Assembly (NCBI RefSeq): GCF_013283785.1
Contig: NZ_JABCPZ010000067.1
Coordinates: 1 to 44,762, forward strand
From: Nonomuraea antri
GTDB taxonomy: Bacteria; Actinomycetota; Actinomycetes; Streptosporangiales; Streptosporangiaceae
Direction: 5' to 3'
DNA length: 44,762 bases
Part shown: positions 1-8,531 of the stretch, in pieces
How the letters are laid out: every line of letters begins with the position of its first letter
Position numbering within the stretch: the stretch's first letter is position 1
Notes under the pieces: generated by a model
What the model saw: the letters and a program-made list of their open reading frames with translations, nothing else
What the model was told of the DNA's origin: nothing
Databases searched by the model: none
Position numbers and translations under genes: made by a program

Positions 1-27
1 CTCGCCGTGCCCGCGACACGCGGCTGA
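1..27 (+). CDS. possible 3' end of an upstream gene (partial)
   Basis: The first 27 bases read in frame 1 as LAVPATRG followed by TGA at 25-27, and hrpB starts 15 bases later. This would fit the tail of an upstream co-directional gene, but eight codons are too few to identify anything or to be sure that it is coding. Confidence 0.2.
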   Translation, partial: LAVPATRG

Positions 28-41
28 GGCCCCCGACCCGC

Positions 42-2648
42 ATGCCCCAGCACCGCGCGACCCCGCCCATTCATGACGTCCTGCCCATTCACGACGTCCT
101 GCCCGAGTTGCTCGGCGCGCTCGACCGGCACGGCACGGCGGTGCTCACCGCGCCTCCGGGCACCGGCAAGACCACCGTGGTGCCGCTCGCCCTGGCCGAG
201 GCGGGCCTGCGCGTGCTGGTGGCCGAGCCGCGCCGGCTGGCGGTCCGGGCAGCGGCCAGGCGGATGGGCGTCAGCTACACCATTCGCGGCGAACGTCACG
301 TCGGCGCGAACCCCAGGGTGGAGGTCGTCACCACCGGCGTACTGCTGCAGCGGCTCCAGCGCGACCAGGAACTCGCCGGGGTCGACGCGGTCATGCTGGA
401 CGAATGCCACGAACGCCACCTCGACGCCGACACGGCGCTGGCGTTCCTGCTCGACGTGCGTGACACGCTCCGCCCCGACCTGCGGATCATCGCCACCTCG
501 GCGACCGCGGACGCCGTCCCCTGGGCCCGGCTGATCGGCGCGGACGGCCCGGCCCCGATCGTGGCCGCGTCCGGCGTGACGCACCCGGTGGAGACCGTCT
601 GGGCCCCGCCGCCGCGCCCGGTGGCCCCGCCGCACGGGCTGCGGGTGGACCCGGCGCTGCTGTCCCACGTGGCCTCGGTGGTGGGCAGGGCGCTGGCCGA
701 ACACGACGGCGACGTGCTGTGCTTCCTGCCGGGCGTCGCGGAGATCGCCCGGGTGGCCGGGATGCTCCCCGATCGCGACCGGGTCGAGGTGCTTCAGGTG
801 CACGGGCAGGCGCCCGCGCACGTCCAGGACGCGGTGCTGGCGCCGGGGACGTCCCGCCGGGTCGTGCTGGCCACCTCGGTCGCCGAGTCCAGCCTGACCG
901 TGCCGGGCGTCCGGGTCGTGGTGGATTCCGGGCTGGCCCGCGAACCCCGTACCGACCATGCCAGGGGCCTGGGCTCGCTCACCACCGTCCGCGTCTCGAA
1001 GGCCGCCGCCGACCAACGCGCCGGCCGCGCGGGCCGCGAGGCGCCCGGCGTGGTCTACCGCTGCTGGACGGCGGCCGAGCACGAACGGCTCGCCGACCAC
1101 GCCCGCCCCGAGATCGCGCTGGCCGACCTGACCGGCTTCGCGTTGCAGGCCGCCTGCTGGGGCGTCGCGGACCCGGCCGAGCTGGCCCTGCTCGACCCGC
1201 CGCCACCGGCCGCACTGGCCGCCGCCGTCAGGACCCTGCGAACCCTGGGCGCCCTGGACCCCGCGTCTTCCGGCGGAGCCCCCGGACCCGACGGCGGGCG
1301 GCTGCCCCGGGTGACCGAACGCGGCAAACGCATGGCGCCGGCCGGGGTGCATCCCCGGCTGGCCCGCGTCCTGCTGGACCTCGGGCCGCGCGCCGCCGAG
1401 GTGGTGGCGCTGCTGTCGGAGCAACTGCCGCGCGAGTCCGGCGACGACCTGGTGGAGGTCTGGCGAGCGGCCAGAAGGGGCGGCGACGCCTTCTCGGCCC
1501 GCTGGCGCCGCGAATCCAAACGCCTCTCCAGAACCACCACCGACGCCGGACCGACACGTGCGACCGACGCTGCGGACACCCGAGCGGCGCGTGCGGCCGA
1601 CACTGCGGACACCCGTGCCCCGTCCGCGCCCGAAACCGCGGACACCAGAGCGGCGCGTGCGGTCGGCAGCCGGGGTTCGGGCGTGGCTGGGGCGGGCGTA
1701 CCCGATGATCTGCTGGCCGGGATGGCCGTGGCGTTGGCGTTTCCTGAACGGGTGGCGCGCTGGCGCGGTGGTGGGTACCTCATGGCGTCGGGCACCGAGG
1801 CGCAGCTCGCCGAAGGCTCCAAGCTGGCGACCGCGCAGTGGCTGGCCGTGGCGGTGGCCGACCGTCCCACGGGCGCGGCGTCCGCCCGGGTACGGCAGGC
1901 GGTGGCGATCGACGAGGCGACCGCCAGGCAGGCGCACCCGGTGACCACGCAGGACGAGGTGCTCTGGCGGGTCCCGCCGGGAGAGCGGCGCGGCGACGTG
2001 TCGGCCCGCACGGTGACGCGGCTCGGCGCGATCGAGCTGGCCGCGTCACCGCTCAAGGACGCTGACGTCCGCCAGGCCATCCTGCACGGCCTGCGCACGG
2101 AAGACGTCCTGACCTGGACCAGGGCGGCCCAGGAGCTCAGGGACCGGCTGGCCTTCTGCCACCGGGCGATCGGCGACCCCTGGCCGTCCATGGACGATCT
2201 CGTCGCCCTGGCCGATCGGTGGCTGGAGCCGGAGCTGTCGCGCGCCCGCCGCCGGGCCGACCTGGAACGCATCGACGTGGCCGCCGCCCTGCGCCGCCTG
2301 ATCCCGTGGAGCGAGCGACTGGAGCTGGTGGCGCCGGAGCGCGTCGAGGTGCCCAGCGGCTCGAACGTCCGCGTCGACTACTCGGGCGAGCAGCCGGTGC
2401 TGGCGGTCAAGCTGCAGGAACTGTTCGGCTGGGTGGAGACCCCGCGCATCGCCGGGGTGCCGCTGCTGGTGCACCTGCTCTCCCCCGCCGGCCGTCCGGT
2501 CGCCGTCACGGCGGATCTCGCCTCGTTCTGGCGCGACGGCTACCGTTCGGTACGTGCCGAGCTGCGGGGACGCTACCCCAAGCACCCCTGGCCGGAAGAT
2601 CCGCTCACCGCGGCGCCGACCCGACACGTGAAACGGAACCGTACATGA
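42..2648 (+). CDS. hrpB: ATP-dependent RNA helicase HrpB (DECH-box)
   Basis: This is an 868-aa superfamily 2 helicase of the DEAH/HrpB type, expected to unwind RNA using ATP. Walker A is APPGTGKTT (residues 37-45), motif II is DECH (120-123), motif III is SAT in the string IATSATAD, and motif VI is QRAGRAGR near residue 331. The C-terminal third, with the ATG-R-VRxDYSGEQPVLAVKLQELFG-like region, matches the HrpB C-terminal domain. The protein is somewhat longer than the roughly 810-820 aa usual for HrpB, mainly because of a low-complexity D/T/A/R insert at about residues 509-541 encoded by a 33-bp tandem repeat. The N-terminus also carries a short duplication (PIHDVL twice). ATG 42 is the first usable start. 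The stop overlaps the next gene as ATGA. The cellular role of HrpB in actinobacteria is poorly defined. Confidence 0.93.
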   Translation: MPQHRATPPIHDVLPIHDVLPELLGALDRHGTAVLTAPPGTGKTTVVPLALAEAGLRVLVAEPRRLAVRAAARRMGVSYTIRGERHVGANPRVEVVTTGVLLQRLQRDQELAGVDAVMLDECHERHLDADTALAFLLDVRDTLRPDLRIIATSATADAVPWARLIGADGPAPIVAASGVTHPVETVWAPPPRPVAPPHGLRVDPALLSHVASVVGRALAEHDGDVLCFLPGVAEIARVAGMLPDRDRVEVLQVHGQAPAHVQDAVLAPGTSRRVVLATSVAESSLTVPGVRVVVDSGLAREPRTDHARGLGSLTTVRVSKAAADQRAGRAGREAPGVVYRCWTAAEHERLADHARPEIALADLTGFALQAACWGVADPAELALLDPPPPAALAAAVRTLRTLGALDPASSGGAPGPDGGRLPRVTERGKRMAPAGVHPRLARVLLDLGPRAAEVVALLSEQLPRESGDDLVEVWRAARRGGDAFSARWRRESKRLSRTTTDAGPTRATDAADTRAARAADTADTRAPSAPETADTRAARAVGSRGSGVAGAGVPDDLLAGMAVALAFPERVARWRGGGYLMASGTEAQLAEGSKLATAQWLAVAVADRPTGAASARVRQAVAIDEATARQAHPVTTQDEVLWRVPPGERRGDVSARTVTRLGAIELAASPLKDADVRQAILHGLRTEDVLTWTRAAQELRDRLAFCHRAIGDPWPSMDDLVALADRWLEPELSRARRRADLERIDVAAALRRLIPWSERLELVAPERVEVPSGSNVRVDYSGEQPVLAVKLQELFGWVETPRIAGVPLLVHLLSPAGRPVAVTADLASFWRDGYRSVRAELRGRYPKHPWPEDPLTAAPTRHVKRNRT
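1566..1664 (+). repeat. 33-bp in-frame tandem repeat inside hrpB (3 copies)
   Basis: Three consecutive 33-bp units begin at 1566, 1599 and 1632 and encode DAADTRAARAA, DTADTRAPSAP and ETADTRAARAV. Because the unit is 11 codons, copy changes would keep the frame. It sits between the helicase core and the HrpB C-terminal region, as a linker would. Confidence 0.85.
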
Positions 2649-3364
2649 GCATGCTGGCCGAGGCGGTACGCAACAACGCCGAGTGGTGTGAAGCGATGTG
2701 CCGCACCCACGGACTGCCCAGTACGTTCACCGAGCGCGCCTGGGTGAGCCCGCGCCGCACCCCGGTCCTCTACCCGGACGCCGTCACGCTCAGCCCCGAC
2801 GCGACGGCCCGCGACGTGCTCGCCGGCATCGACGACACCTCCGGCGCCTCGATCAAGGACAGCTACGCCAGGCTCGACCTGCCCGGCTACGACGTGCTGT
2901 TCAACGCCCAGTGGATCCACCGCCCAGCCGAACCGCCAGCGGGCTCGCCGCCCGGCGACCTGCGGGCCGCGACGGGCGACGAGATCGTCTGGACGGCCGT
3001 CGCCGACGCCGCCGGGGTCGCCGCCTGGCAGCACGCCTGCTTCGCCGACGGACCGGCCGATCGCACCGGCGGGCCGGTCGGCCTGTTCAGGCCGGCCATC
3101 CTCGATCACGCCACCCTCCTGTCCGGCAGCATCGGCGGCGACGTCGTCTGCGGTTCCGTGCTCAACGCCTCAGGCCGCGTGGTGGGCGTCTCGAACGTCT
3201 TCGCCGCCGGCTGCGACCTCGACGCCGCCTGGGCGGGCACGCTGGCCATGGCGCATCGCCTGTTCCCCGGCCGTCCGCTGGTCGGCTACGAATCGGACGT
3301 GGACTGCCCGCTGCGCCACGGCTTCGCCCCCATCGGCCCGCTGCGCGTCTGGCTCAGGCCTTAG
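2645..3364 (+). CDS. GNAT-like / hypothetical protein coupled to hrpB
   Basis: A 239-aa protein whose ATG (2645) overlaps the hrpB stop as ATGA, so the two are probably translationally coupled. The second half contains segments reminiscent of an acetyltransferase fold: GRVVGVSNVFAAGCDLDAAW, then WAGTLAMAHRLFPGRPLVGYESDVD, then HGFAPIGPLRVW at the C-terminus, where a small-molecule-binding GNAT domain typically ends. I see no clean acetyl-CoA loop (Q/RxxGxG/A), so GNAT is only a suggestion. There is no signal peptide or membrane segment. The stop TAG overlaps the stop of the convergent PLP enzyme by three bases. Confidence 0.8.
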   Translation: MSMLAEAVRNNAEWCEAMCRTHGLPSTFTERAWVSPRRTPVLYPDAVTLSPDATARDVLAGIDDTSGASIKDSYARLDLPGYDVLFNAQWIHRPAEPPAGSPPGDLRAATGDEIVWTAVADAAGVAAWQHACFADGPADRTGGPVGLFRPAILDHATLLSGSIGGDVVCGSVLNASGRVVGVSNVFAAGCDLDAAWAGTLAMAHRLFPGRPLVGYESDVDCPLRHGFAPIGPLRVWLRP

Positions 3365-4533
3365 CGGAAGTCGTCCACAGTGGGGTGTTCGGCGGGAAAG
3401 GTGCGCTGCCCCACACCCACGTCCTTGAAGCCGCTCGACGTGCCCACGCACACCACGGGCCCGTCGAAGTCGCGCCCCAGCTTGCGGACCGCCGCCAGCC
3501 CGGCCGCGCCGGACAGCTCCTGCCACAGCCCCTGATCGGCGAGCGCGCGCTGGGCCGCGCGCATCTCGTCGTCGGTGACCAGCACCGCCTCGCCGCCGCT
3601 GTCGCGTACCGCGAGCACGCCCCGGTACCCGCCGACCGGCCCGGCGATGCCGTAGGCGTCGCTGCGGCCCAGCTCGACGATCGCGGCCGGCGCGCCCGTG
3701 GCCAGCGCCCTGGCGTGCGGACCGCCCGCTGCGGTCTCGCAGGAGAACATCCGCGGGACGCTCTCGGCCAGCCCGAGCAGGCGCAGCTCCCTGAACCCCT
3801 TCCACACGCCGAAGAGCAGCTCGGCGTAGCCCGTGGGGCAGAACACGGCCGCGGGCACCCGGCCGAGCTGCAGGAACACCTCGTACGCGATCGTCTTGTA
3901 GCCCTCGGGCCCGTACGCGTGCCCGGTATGCGTGACGGTCAGGTTGCTCATCGGGTGGTAGCCGAGCCGGTCGACGATCTGCCGCATCAGCGGCCACCGC
4001 TCCGCCACCGGCACCGACACGACCTGAGCCCCGTACGCGCGGACGAACTCCTGTACGGCGGGCGGCGATTCGGCCGAGGCCAGCACGATCGCCTTCAGCC
4101 CGGCCCGGGCCGCGTAGGCGGCGGCCGAGGCCCCGTGGTTGCCCGAGGAGGCCACGACCACGCCGGGCGCGCCCGCGGCCAGCGCCGCGCTCACCGTCAC
4201 CCGGTTCAGCCGGTCCTTGTGCGACCAGGTCGAGTTGCGCGATTCGTCCTTGACGAACACGTCGCCGACCGCGATCAGCGGCGTGCCGCCCTCGCCCAGC
4301 GTGGGCGCGGCCAGCGGCGGCAGCAGCGGCGCCCAGCGCGCGATGTCGGGGCCTGGCGCCTGCTCGAACAGGTTCCTGTCGACCCGCGCGTAGTCGTAGT
4401 CGACCTCGGCCGGGTAAGCGATCTCGTCGGTGCTGGTCTTGGGACAGCCCCTGGTCAACGCCGGGAGCAGCGGATATTCGATCGTCGGATCGCCCAGCGA
4501 GCGCTGGCGTACGGCAAGCGAAGGTTCGTTCAC
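3361..4533 (-). CDS. threonine synthase-like PLP-dependent enzyme
   Basis: A fold-type II pyridoxal-phosphate enzyme of about 390 aa, related to threonine synthase. The Schiff-base lysine lies in NSTWSHKDRLN, the phosphate/substrate loop is ASSGNHGASAAAYAARAG, and the C-terminus has a glycine-rich VCVGTSSGFKD segment. Family knowledge supports beta-replacement or elimination chemistry on an O-phosphohomoserine-like amino acid. The substrate here is unknown, since no thrB or hom gene is adjacent. I chose GTG 4533 (MNEPSLAV...). A TTG three codons upstream is possible. Its 5' end faces the amidase gene across 55 bp, so the two promoters must lie back to back. The sequence APLLPPLAAPTLGEGGTPLI is the standard threonine-synthase entry motif. 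Confidence 0.86.
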   Translation of the reverse strand: MNEPSLAVRQRSLGDPTIEYPLLPALTRGCPKTSTDEIAYPAEVDYDYARVDRNLFEQAPGPDIARWAPLLPPLAAPTLGEGGTPLIAVGDVFVKDESRNSTWSHKDRLNRVTVSAALAAGAPGVVVASSGNHGASAAAYAARAGLKAIVLASAESPPAVQEFVRAYGAQVVSVPVAERWPLMRQIVDRLGYHPMSNLTVTHTGHAYGPEGYKTIAYEVFLQLGRVPAAVFCPTGYAELLFGVWKGFRELRLLGLAESVPRMFSCETAAGGPHARALATGAPAAIVELGRSDAYGIAGPVGGYRGVLAVRDSGGEAVLVTDDEMRAAQRALADQGLWQELSGAAGLAAVRKLGRDFDGPVVCVGTSSGFKDVGVGQRTFPAEHPTVDDFR

Positions 4534-4588
4534 GCCGTCCAAGCCTAGGAGTCTCGCGCGTCAGGACGAAAACCTGCACACTCTAGGC

Positions 4589-6031
4589 ATGTTGTGGGCA
4601 GGCAGGTCCGCCGTCGAGATCGCGGCGGCGGTCCGGCAGGGCGATGTCACGGCGACGACGGTGGTGGAGGAACACCTTCACGCCATCTCCGAGCGCGACC
4701 CGAAGGTGGGCGCGTTCCGGCTGGTCAGGAAACGGGCGGTGGACGAGGCGCGTGCCCTGCACGAGCGCCGCGACCTGGCGGAGCTGCCGCTGGCGGGCGT
4801 GCCCGTGGCGGTCAAGGACAACCTGGAGGTGGCCGGCGAGGCCACCCGCGCGGGCTCGGCGCTGACCTCCGCGTCGCCGGCGATCGTCGACCATCCGGCG
4901 GTGGCCAGGCTGCGGGCCGCGGGCGCGGTGGTGGTCGGCCTGACCAACCTGCCCGAGCTGGGGCTGGTGGCCTTCGGCGACAGCGTGTACGGCACGGTCA
5001 GGAACCCGTGGAACCCGGCGCGCACGGCGGGCGGCTCCTCGTCGGGCAGCGCCGCGGCGGTGGCGGCGGGCATGGTGCCGATCGCGCTGGGCAACGACGG
5101 CATGGGTTCGCTGCGCATCCCGGCCGCCTGCTGCGGCATCCTGGCGATCAAGCCGGGCGCCGACGTGGTGCCGCCCCCGGTGGACGACTGGAACCGGCTG
5201 ACCGAGAACGGGCCGCTGGCCACCACCGCGTCCGATCTGGCGCTGGCGTTGTCCGTGCTGGCCGCGGATCCGGCGCTGGCCGAGGCGTGGCGCGGCGGGC
5301 GGCGGGTGGAGCCGCGTCCGGCCATGCTGCGCTCGGTGTGGGCGGACGACGAGGAGGCGTGGGAGCCGCGGCCGCCGCAGGACAGCCAGGAGCCGTTCGA
5401 CCTGCGGGTGGCCTACGCGCCGCAGCCGCTGCCCGCCGGGCTGCCGATGGACAAGGAGTTCCAGGCCGCGGTGCGCGGCGCGGCGGAGACGTTACGCCTG
5501 GCCGGGCACACGGTGGTGGAACACGGCAGACGCCTGCCGCCCTGGCTCGGCCCGGCCACGATCGCCGTCTGGCTCACCCAGGCGGCCCGCTCCTCCGCGC
5601 ACCTGGACAGGAAGCGGCTGGAGCGCCGCAGCCGCGCGCTGGCCGGAGCCGGACGCGTGCTGGCCCGGCTCAGCCTGGACGGCGCGCGCGGCCGTGACCG
5701 CTGGCGCGCCCACGCCGCCGACCAGTGGTTCGGCGACGCCGACGTGCTGCTCATGCCGGCCCTGGCCGCCGTGCCGCCCGCGGCCGAGCGGTGGGGCGAG
5801 CGCGGGTTCGTGCGCAACGTGCTGGCGAACGTCCGATACGCGCCCGCCACCGGGCCGTGGAACATGTGCGGCTGGCCGGCGGTCAGCGTGCCGATCGCCA
5901 CGCACTCCACCGCGATGCCGATCGCGGTGCAGCTCGTCGCCCCGCCGGGCGGCGAACCCCAGTTGCTGGGGCTCGCCGCGCAGCTCCAGGCGGCCCACCC
6001 GCCGGTACGGCCGCCCGGCTTCGCTTTCTAG
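4589..6031 (+). CDS. amidase signature family hydrolase
   Basis: A 480-aa amidase signature enzyme that would hydrolyse a C-N amide bond. The Ser-cisSer-Lys triad is readable: Lys76 in VAVKDNLEV, the cis-Ser within GGSSSGS (148-154) and nucleophile Ser174 in GNDGMGSLRIPAACCG. The usual consensus around the nucleophile is GTDTGGSIRIPA, so GNDGMGSLRIP is a divergent version. ATG 4589 gives a natural amidase N-terminus (LWAGRSAVEIAAAVRQGDVT). There is no signal peptide, so the enzyme is probably cytosolic. Partner genes give no substrate clue. It ends 20 bp from the convergent short ALDH gene. Confidence 0.9.
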   Translation: MLWAGRSAVEIAAAVRQGDVTATTVVEEHLHAISERDPKVGAFRLVRKRAVDEARALHERRDLAELPLAGVPVAVKDNLEVAGEATRAGSALTSASPAIVDHPAVARLRAAGAVVVGLTNLPELGLVAFGDSVYGTVRNPWNPARTAGGSSSGSAAAVAAGMVPIALGNDGMGSLRIPAACCGILAIKPGADVVPPPVDDWNRLTENGPLATTASDLALALSVLAADPALAEAWRGGRRVEPRPAMLRSVWADDEEAWEPRPPQDSQEPFDLRVAYAPQPLPAGLPMDKEFQAAVRGAAETLRLAGHTVVEHGRRLPPWLGPATIAVWLTQAARSSAHLDRKRLERRSRALAGAGRVLARLSLDGARGRDRWRAHAADQWFGDADVLLMPALAAVPPAAERWGERGFVRNVLANVRYAPATGPWNMCGWPAVSVPIATHSTAMPIAVQLVAPPGGEPQLLGLAAQLQAAHPPVRPPGFAF

Positions 6032-6051
6032 AAGCCGACGTTCCAGACGCT

Positions 6052-6897
6052 CTAGACGCCGACGGGGTGCCAGACCGTCTTGGTCTCCAGGAACCGGGTC
6101 ATCCGGCCGAGGCCGGGGTCGGCGGCCCAGTCGTCCTGGGACGGGCGCAGCACCCGCTTGAGGTTCTCCGCCGCCGCCTGCTCGCAGCCCAGCGCCAGAT
6201 CGGCGTCCTGGACGCCGGTCAGGTCGAGGCCGTTGACGTCCATGTGGCCGGCCAGCCACGGCGCCAGCTCGGCCTGCCGTCCGGTCAGCACGTTGACCAC
6301 CCCGCCGGGCAGGTCGGAGGTGGCCAGCACCTCGGCCAGCGTGATCGAGGCCAGCGGCGACGGCTCGGAGGCCACCACGACGCAGGTGTTACCGGTCACG
6401 ATCACCGGCGCGACCACCGAGATCAGCCCGAGCAGCGGGTCGGCGGGCGCGATCACGGCCACCACGCCGGTGGGCTCGGGCGAGGACAGGTTGAAGTACG
6501 GCCCCGCCACCGGGTTGGCCGAGCCGTGCACCGAGGCGATCTTGTCGGACCAGCCCGCGTACCAGACCAGCCGGTCGACGGTGGCGTCGACGGCCTCGAG
6601 CGCCGCCTTCTTGCCGATGCCCAGCTCCTCGGCGAACTGGCCGCGCCGGCCCTCCAGCATCTCGGCGACGCGGTAGAGGATCTGGCCGCGGTTGTAGGCG
6701 GTCGCGCCCGACCAGCCGGGGAAGGCCTTGCGCGCGGCCACCACGGCGTCGCGGGCGTCCTTGCGCGAGGCCCGCGAGGCGTTGGCGAGGAAGTCGCCCT
6801 TCGGCGAGGTCACGGGATAGGACCTCCCACTCTCCGAGCGGGGGAACGCCCCACCGATGTACAGCTTGTAGGTCTTTCTGACGGACAACCTACTCAT
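6052..6897 (-). CDS. short aldehyde-dehydrogenase-like protein lacking the catalytic domain (ALDH16 C-half-like)
   Basis: A 281-aa ALDH-fold protein containing only the N-terminal, NAD-binding-like region (YIGGAFPRSESGRSYPVTSPKG, then GVVAVIAPADPLLGL, GNTCVVVASEPSPLA, LPGGVVNVLTG) followed directly by a tail ending FLETKTVWHPVGV. The catalytic domain with the active-site Cys and general-base Glu is missing, and the usual KPAE lysine is replaced by VVASEPS. It is therefore probably not an active dehydrogenase. Together with the upstream 483-aa ALDH it totals about 764 aa, close to bacterial ALDH16, whose second half is a catalytically dead ALDH domain. I infer a structural subunit or scaffold for the partner. 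It has a strong ribosome site (GGAGGGGG) and its ATG overlaps the stop of the small ORF upstream. Confidence 0.87.
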   Translation of the reverse strand: MSRLSVRKTYKLYIGGAFPRSESGRSYPVTSPKGDFLANASRASRKDARDAVVAARKAFPGWSGATAYNRGQILYRVAEMLEGRRGQFAEELGIGKKAALEAVDATVDRLVWYAGWSDKIASVHGSANPVAGPYFNLSSPEPTGVVAVIAPADPLLGLISVVAPVIVTGNTCVVVASEPSPLASITLAEVLATSDLPGGVVNVLTGRQAELAPWLAGHMDVNGLDLTGVQDADLALGCEQAAAENLKRVLRPSQDDWAADPGLGRMTRFLETKTVWHPVGV

Positions 6898-7087
6898 CGC
6901 CGCGCCCCCTCCACGTGGACTCCTGCGTGTTCTGGACCGGGACGAAGACCTGGCCGCACCGGCTCACGCCGCAGCGGTGTGCGTACCAGCCGACGCGGAC
7001 GGGACGGCCGGCCCTGGCGAAGGCGTGGTCGCGGGTGGCCTGCGCGCGCCGCCGGCGACGGCCCGCGCGGCGGTGCTCACACGTCAA
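6890..7087 (-). CDS. small Cys-containing ORF between the two ALDH genes
   Basis: A 65-aa ORF lying between the ALDH genes on the same strand. It overlaps the end of the upstream ALDH by 11 bases and the start of the downstream one by 8. Third codon positions are about 90% G/C and no other gene occupies this stretch, which supports coding. The C-terminal half is RVGWYAHRCGVSRCGQVFV followed by PVQNTQESTWRGRGDE. HRCGVSRCG could be half of a zinc knuckle, with TCEH near the N-terminus as a possible second pair. The only start I find is TTG 7087, which is weak. The function is unknown; it may be only a translational-coupling leader. Confidence 0.45.
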   Translation of the reverse strand: MTCEHRRAGRRRRRAQATRDHAFARAGRPVRVGWYAHRCGVSRCGQVFVPVQNTQESTWRGRGDE

Positions 7088-8528
7088 GGTAGGCCTCCAG
7101 CCCGAGCAGCCCGCCCTCGCGGCCGTAGCCCGACTCCTTGTAGCCGCCGAACGGCGAGGTCGGGTCGAACCTGTTGAACGTGTTGGCCCAGACGACTCCG
7201 GCCCTGAGCTTGTCGGCCATCCACAGGATGCGCGAGCCCTTCTCGGTCCAGATGCCCGCCGACAGCCCGTACGGCGTGTTGTTCGCCTTCTCCACGGCCT
7301 CGGCCGGGGTACGGAACGTCAGCACGGACAGCACCGGGCCGAAGATCTCCTCGCGGGCGATGGCGTGCGACTGCGCCACGCCGGTGAACAGCGTCGGCGG
7401 GAACCAGTAGCCCTTGGCGGGCAGCTCGCAGGCCGGCGACCAGCGCTCGGCGCCCTCGCTCTCGCCCAGGTCGGACAGCTGCCGGATCTTGGCGAGCTGC
7501 TCGGCCGAGTTGATCGCGCCGATGTCGGTGTTCTTGTCGAGCGGGTCGCCCAGGCGCAGCGTGCTCAGCCGGCGCTTGAGCGCGGTCAGCAGCTCGTCCT
7601 GGATCGACTCCTGCACCAGCAGGCGGGAGCCCGCGCAGCACACGTGGCCCTGGTTGAAGAAGATGCCGTTGACGATGCCCTCGACGGCCTGGTCGAGCGC
7701 GGCGTCCTCGAACACGATGTTGGCGGCCTTGCCGCCGAGCTCCAGCGTGAGCTTCTTGTCGGTGCCCGCGACCGTGCGCGCGATGACGCGCCCGACCTCG
7801 GTGGAGCCGGTGAAGGCGACCTTGTTCACGTCGGGGTGTGCCACCACGGCGGCGCCGGTCTCGCCGGCGCCGGTGACGATGTTGACCACGCCGGGCGGCA
7901 GGTCGGCCTGCTGACAGATCTCGGCGAACAGCAGCGCGGTCAGCGGCGTGGTCTCGGCGGGCTTGAGCACCACCGTGTTGCCGCAGGCCAGCGCCGGGGC
8001 GATCTTCCAGGCCAGCATGAGCAGCGGGAAGTTCCACGGGATGACCTGACCGGCCACGCCCAGCGGCCGCGGGTTCGCGCCGCTGTGCCCATCTGTCGTC
8101 CTCCGGCCGAACCCGGCGTAGCCGAGCTTGTCGGCCCAGCCGGCGTAGTAGAAGAAGTGCGCGGCGACCAGCGGCAGGTCCACGTCGCGCGACTCGCGGA
8201 TGGGCTTGCCGTTGTCGAGCGACTCCAGCACGGCCAGTTCCCTGGCCCGCTCCTGGATGATGCGCGCGATGCGGAACAGGTACTTCGCCCGCTCCGCGCC
8301 GGGCAGCCCGCTCCAGGCGCCGAACGCCTTGCGCGCCGCCTGTACGGCCCGGTCGACGTCGTCGGAGGAGGCGGTGGCCACCTCGGCCAGCTTCTCTTCG
8401 GTGGCCGGGTTGACGGTCTTGAACGGCTTGCCTGAGCCGTCGACGAACTCGCCGTTGATGAACAGCCCGTAGGAGGACTTGAGATCGACGATGTCGCGCG
8501 ACTCGGGTGCCGGTGCGTATTCAAACAT
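7077..8528 (-). CDS. aldehyde dehydrogenase, NAD(P)-dependent (catalytic)
   Basis: A 483-aa full-length ALDH that oxidises an aldehyde to the acid with NAD(P). The substrate-channel and cofactor motif VIPWNFPLLMLAWK, KPAETTPLTALLFAE, general base Glu in LELGGKAANIVF and catalytic Cys in NQGHVCCAGSRLL are all present, as is EEIFGPVLSV near the C-terminus. ATG 8528 is three bases downstream of the deoC stop, so it is co-transcribed with deoC. DeoC releases acetaldehyde, so acetaldehyde oxidation is a reasonable inferred role. Similarity to the first half of ALDH16 and the adjacent dead ALDH-like protein suggest a two-subunit assembly. Confidence 0.94.
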   Translation of the reverse strand: MFEYAPAPESRDIVDLKSSYGLFINGEFVDGSGKPFKTVNPATEEKLAEVATASSDDVDRAVQAARKAFGAWSGLPGAERAKYLFRIARIIQERARELAVLESLDNGKPIRESRDVDLPLVAAHFFYYAGWADKLGYAGFGRRTTDGHSGANPRPLGVAGQVIPWNFPLLMLAWKIAPALACGNTVVLKPAETTPLTALLFAEICQQADLPPGVVNIVTGAGETGAAVVAHPDVNKVAFTGSTEVGRVIARTVAGTDKKLTLELGGKAANIVFEDAALDQAVEGIVNGIFFNQGHVCCAGSRLLVQESIQDELLTALKRRLSTLRLGDPLDKNTDIGAINSAEQLAKIRQLSDLGESEGAERWSPACELPAKGYWFPPTLFTGVAQSHAIAREEIFGPVLSVLTFRTPAEAVEKANNTPYGLSAGIWTEKGSRILWMADKLRAGVVWANTFNRFDPTSPFGGYKESGYGREGGLLGLEAYLDV

Positions 8529-8531
8529 CGT

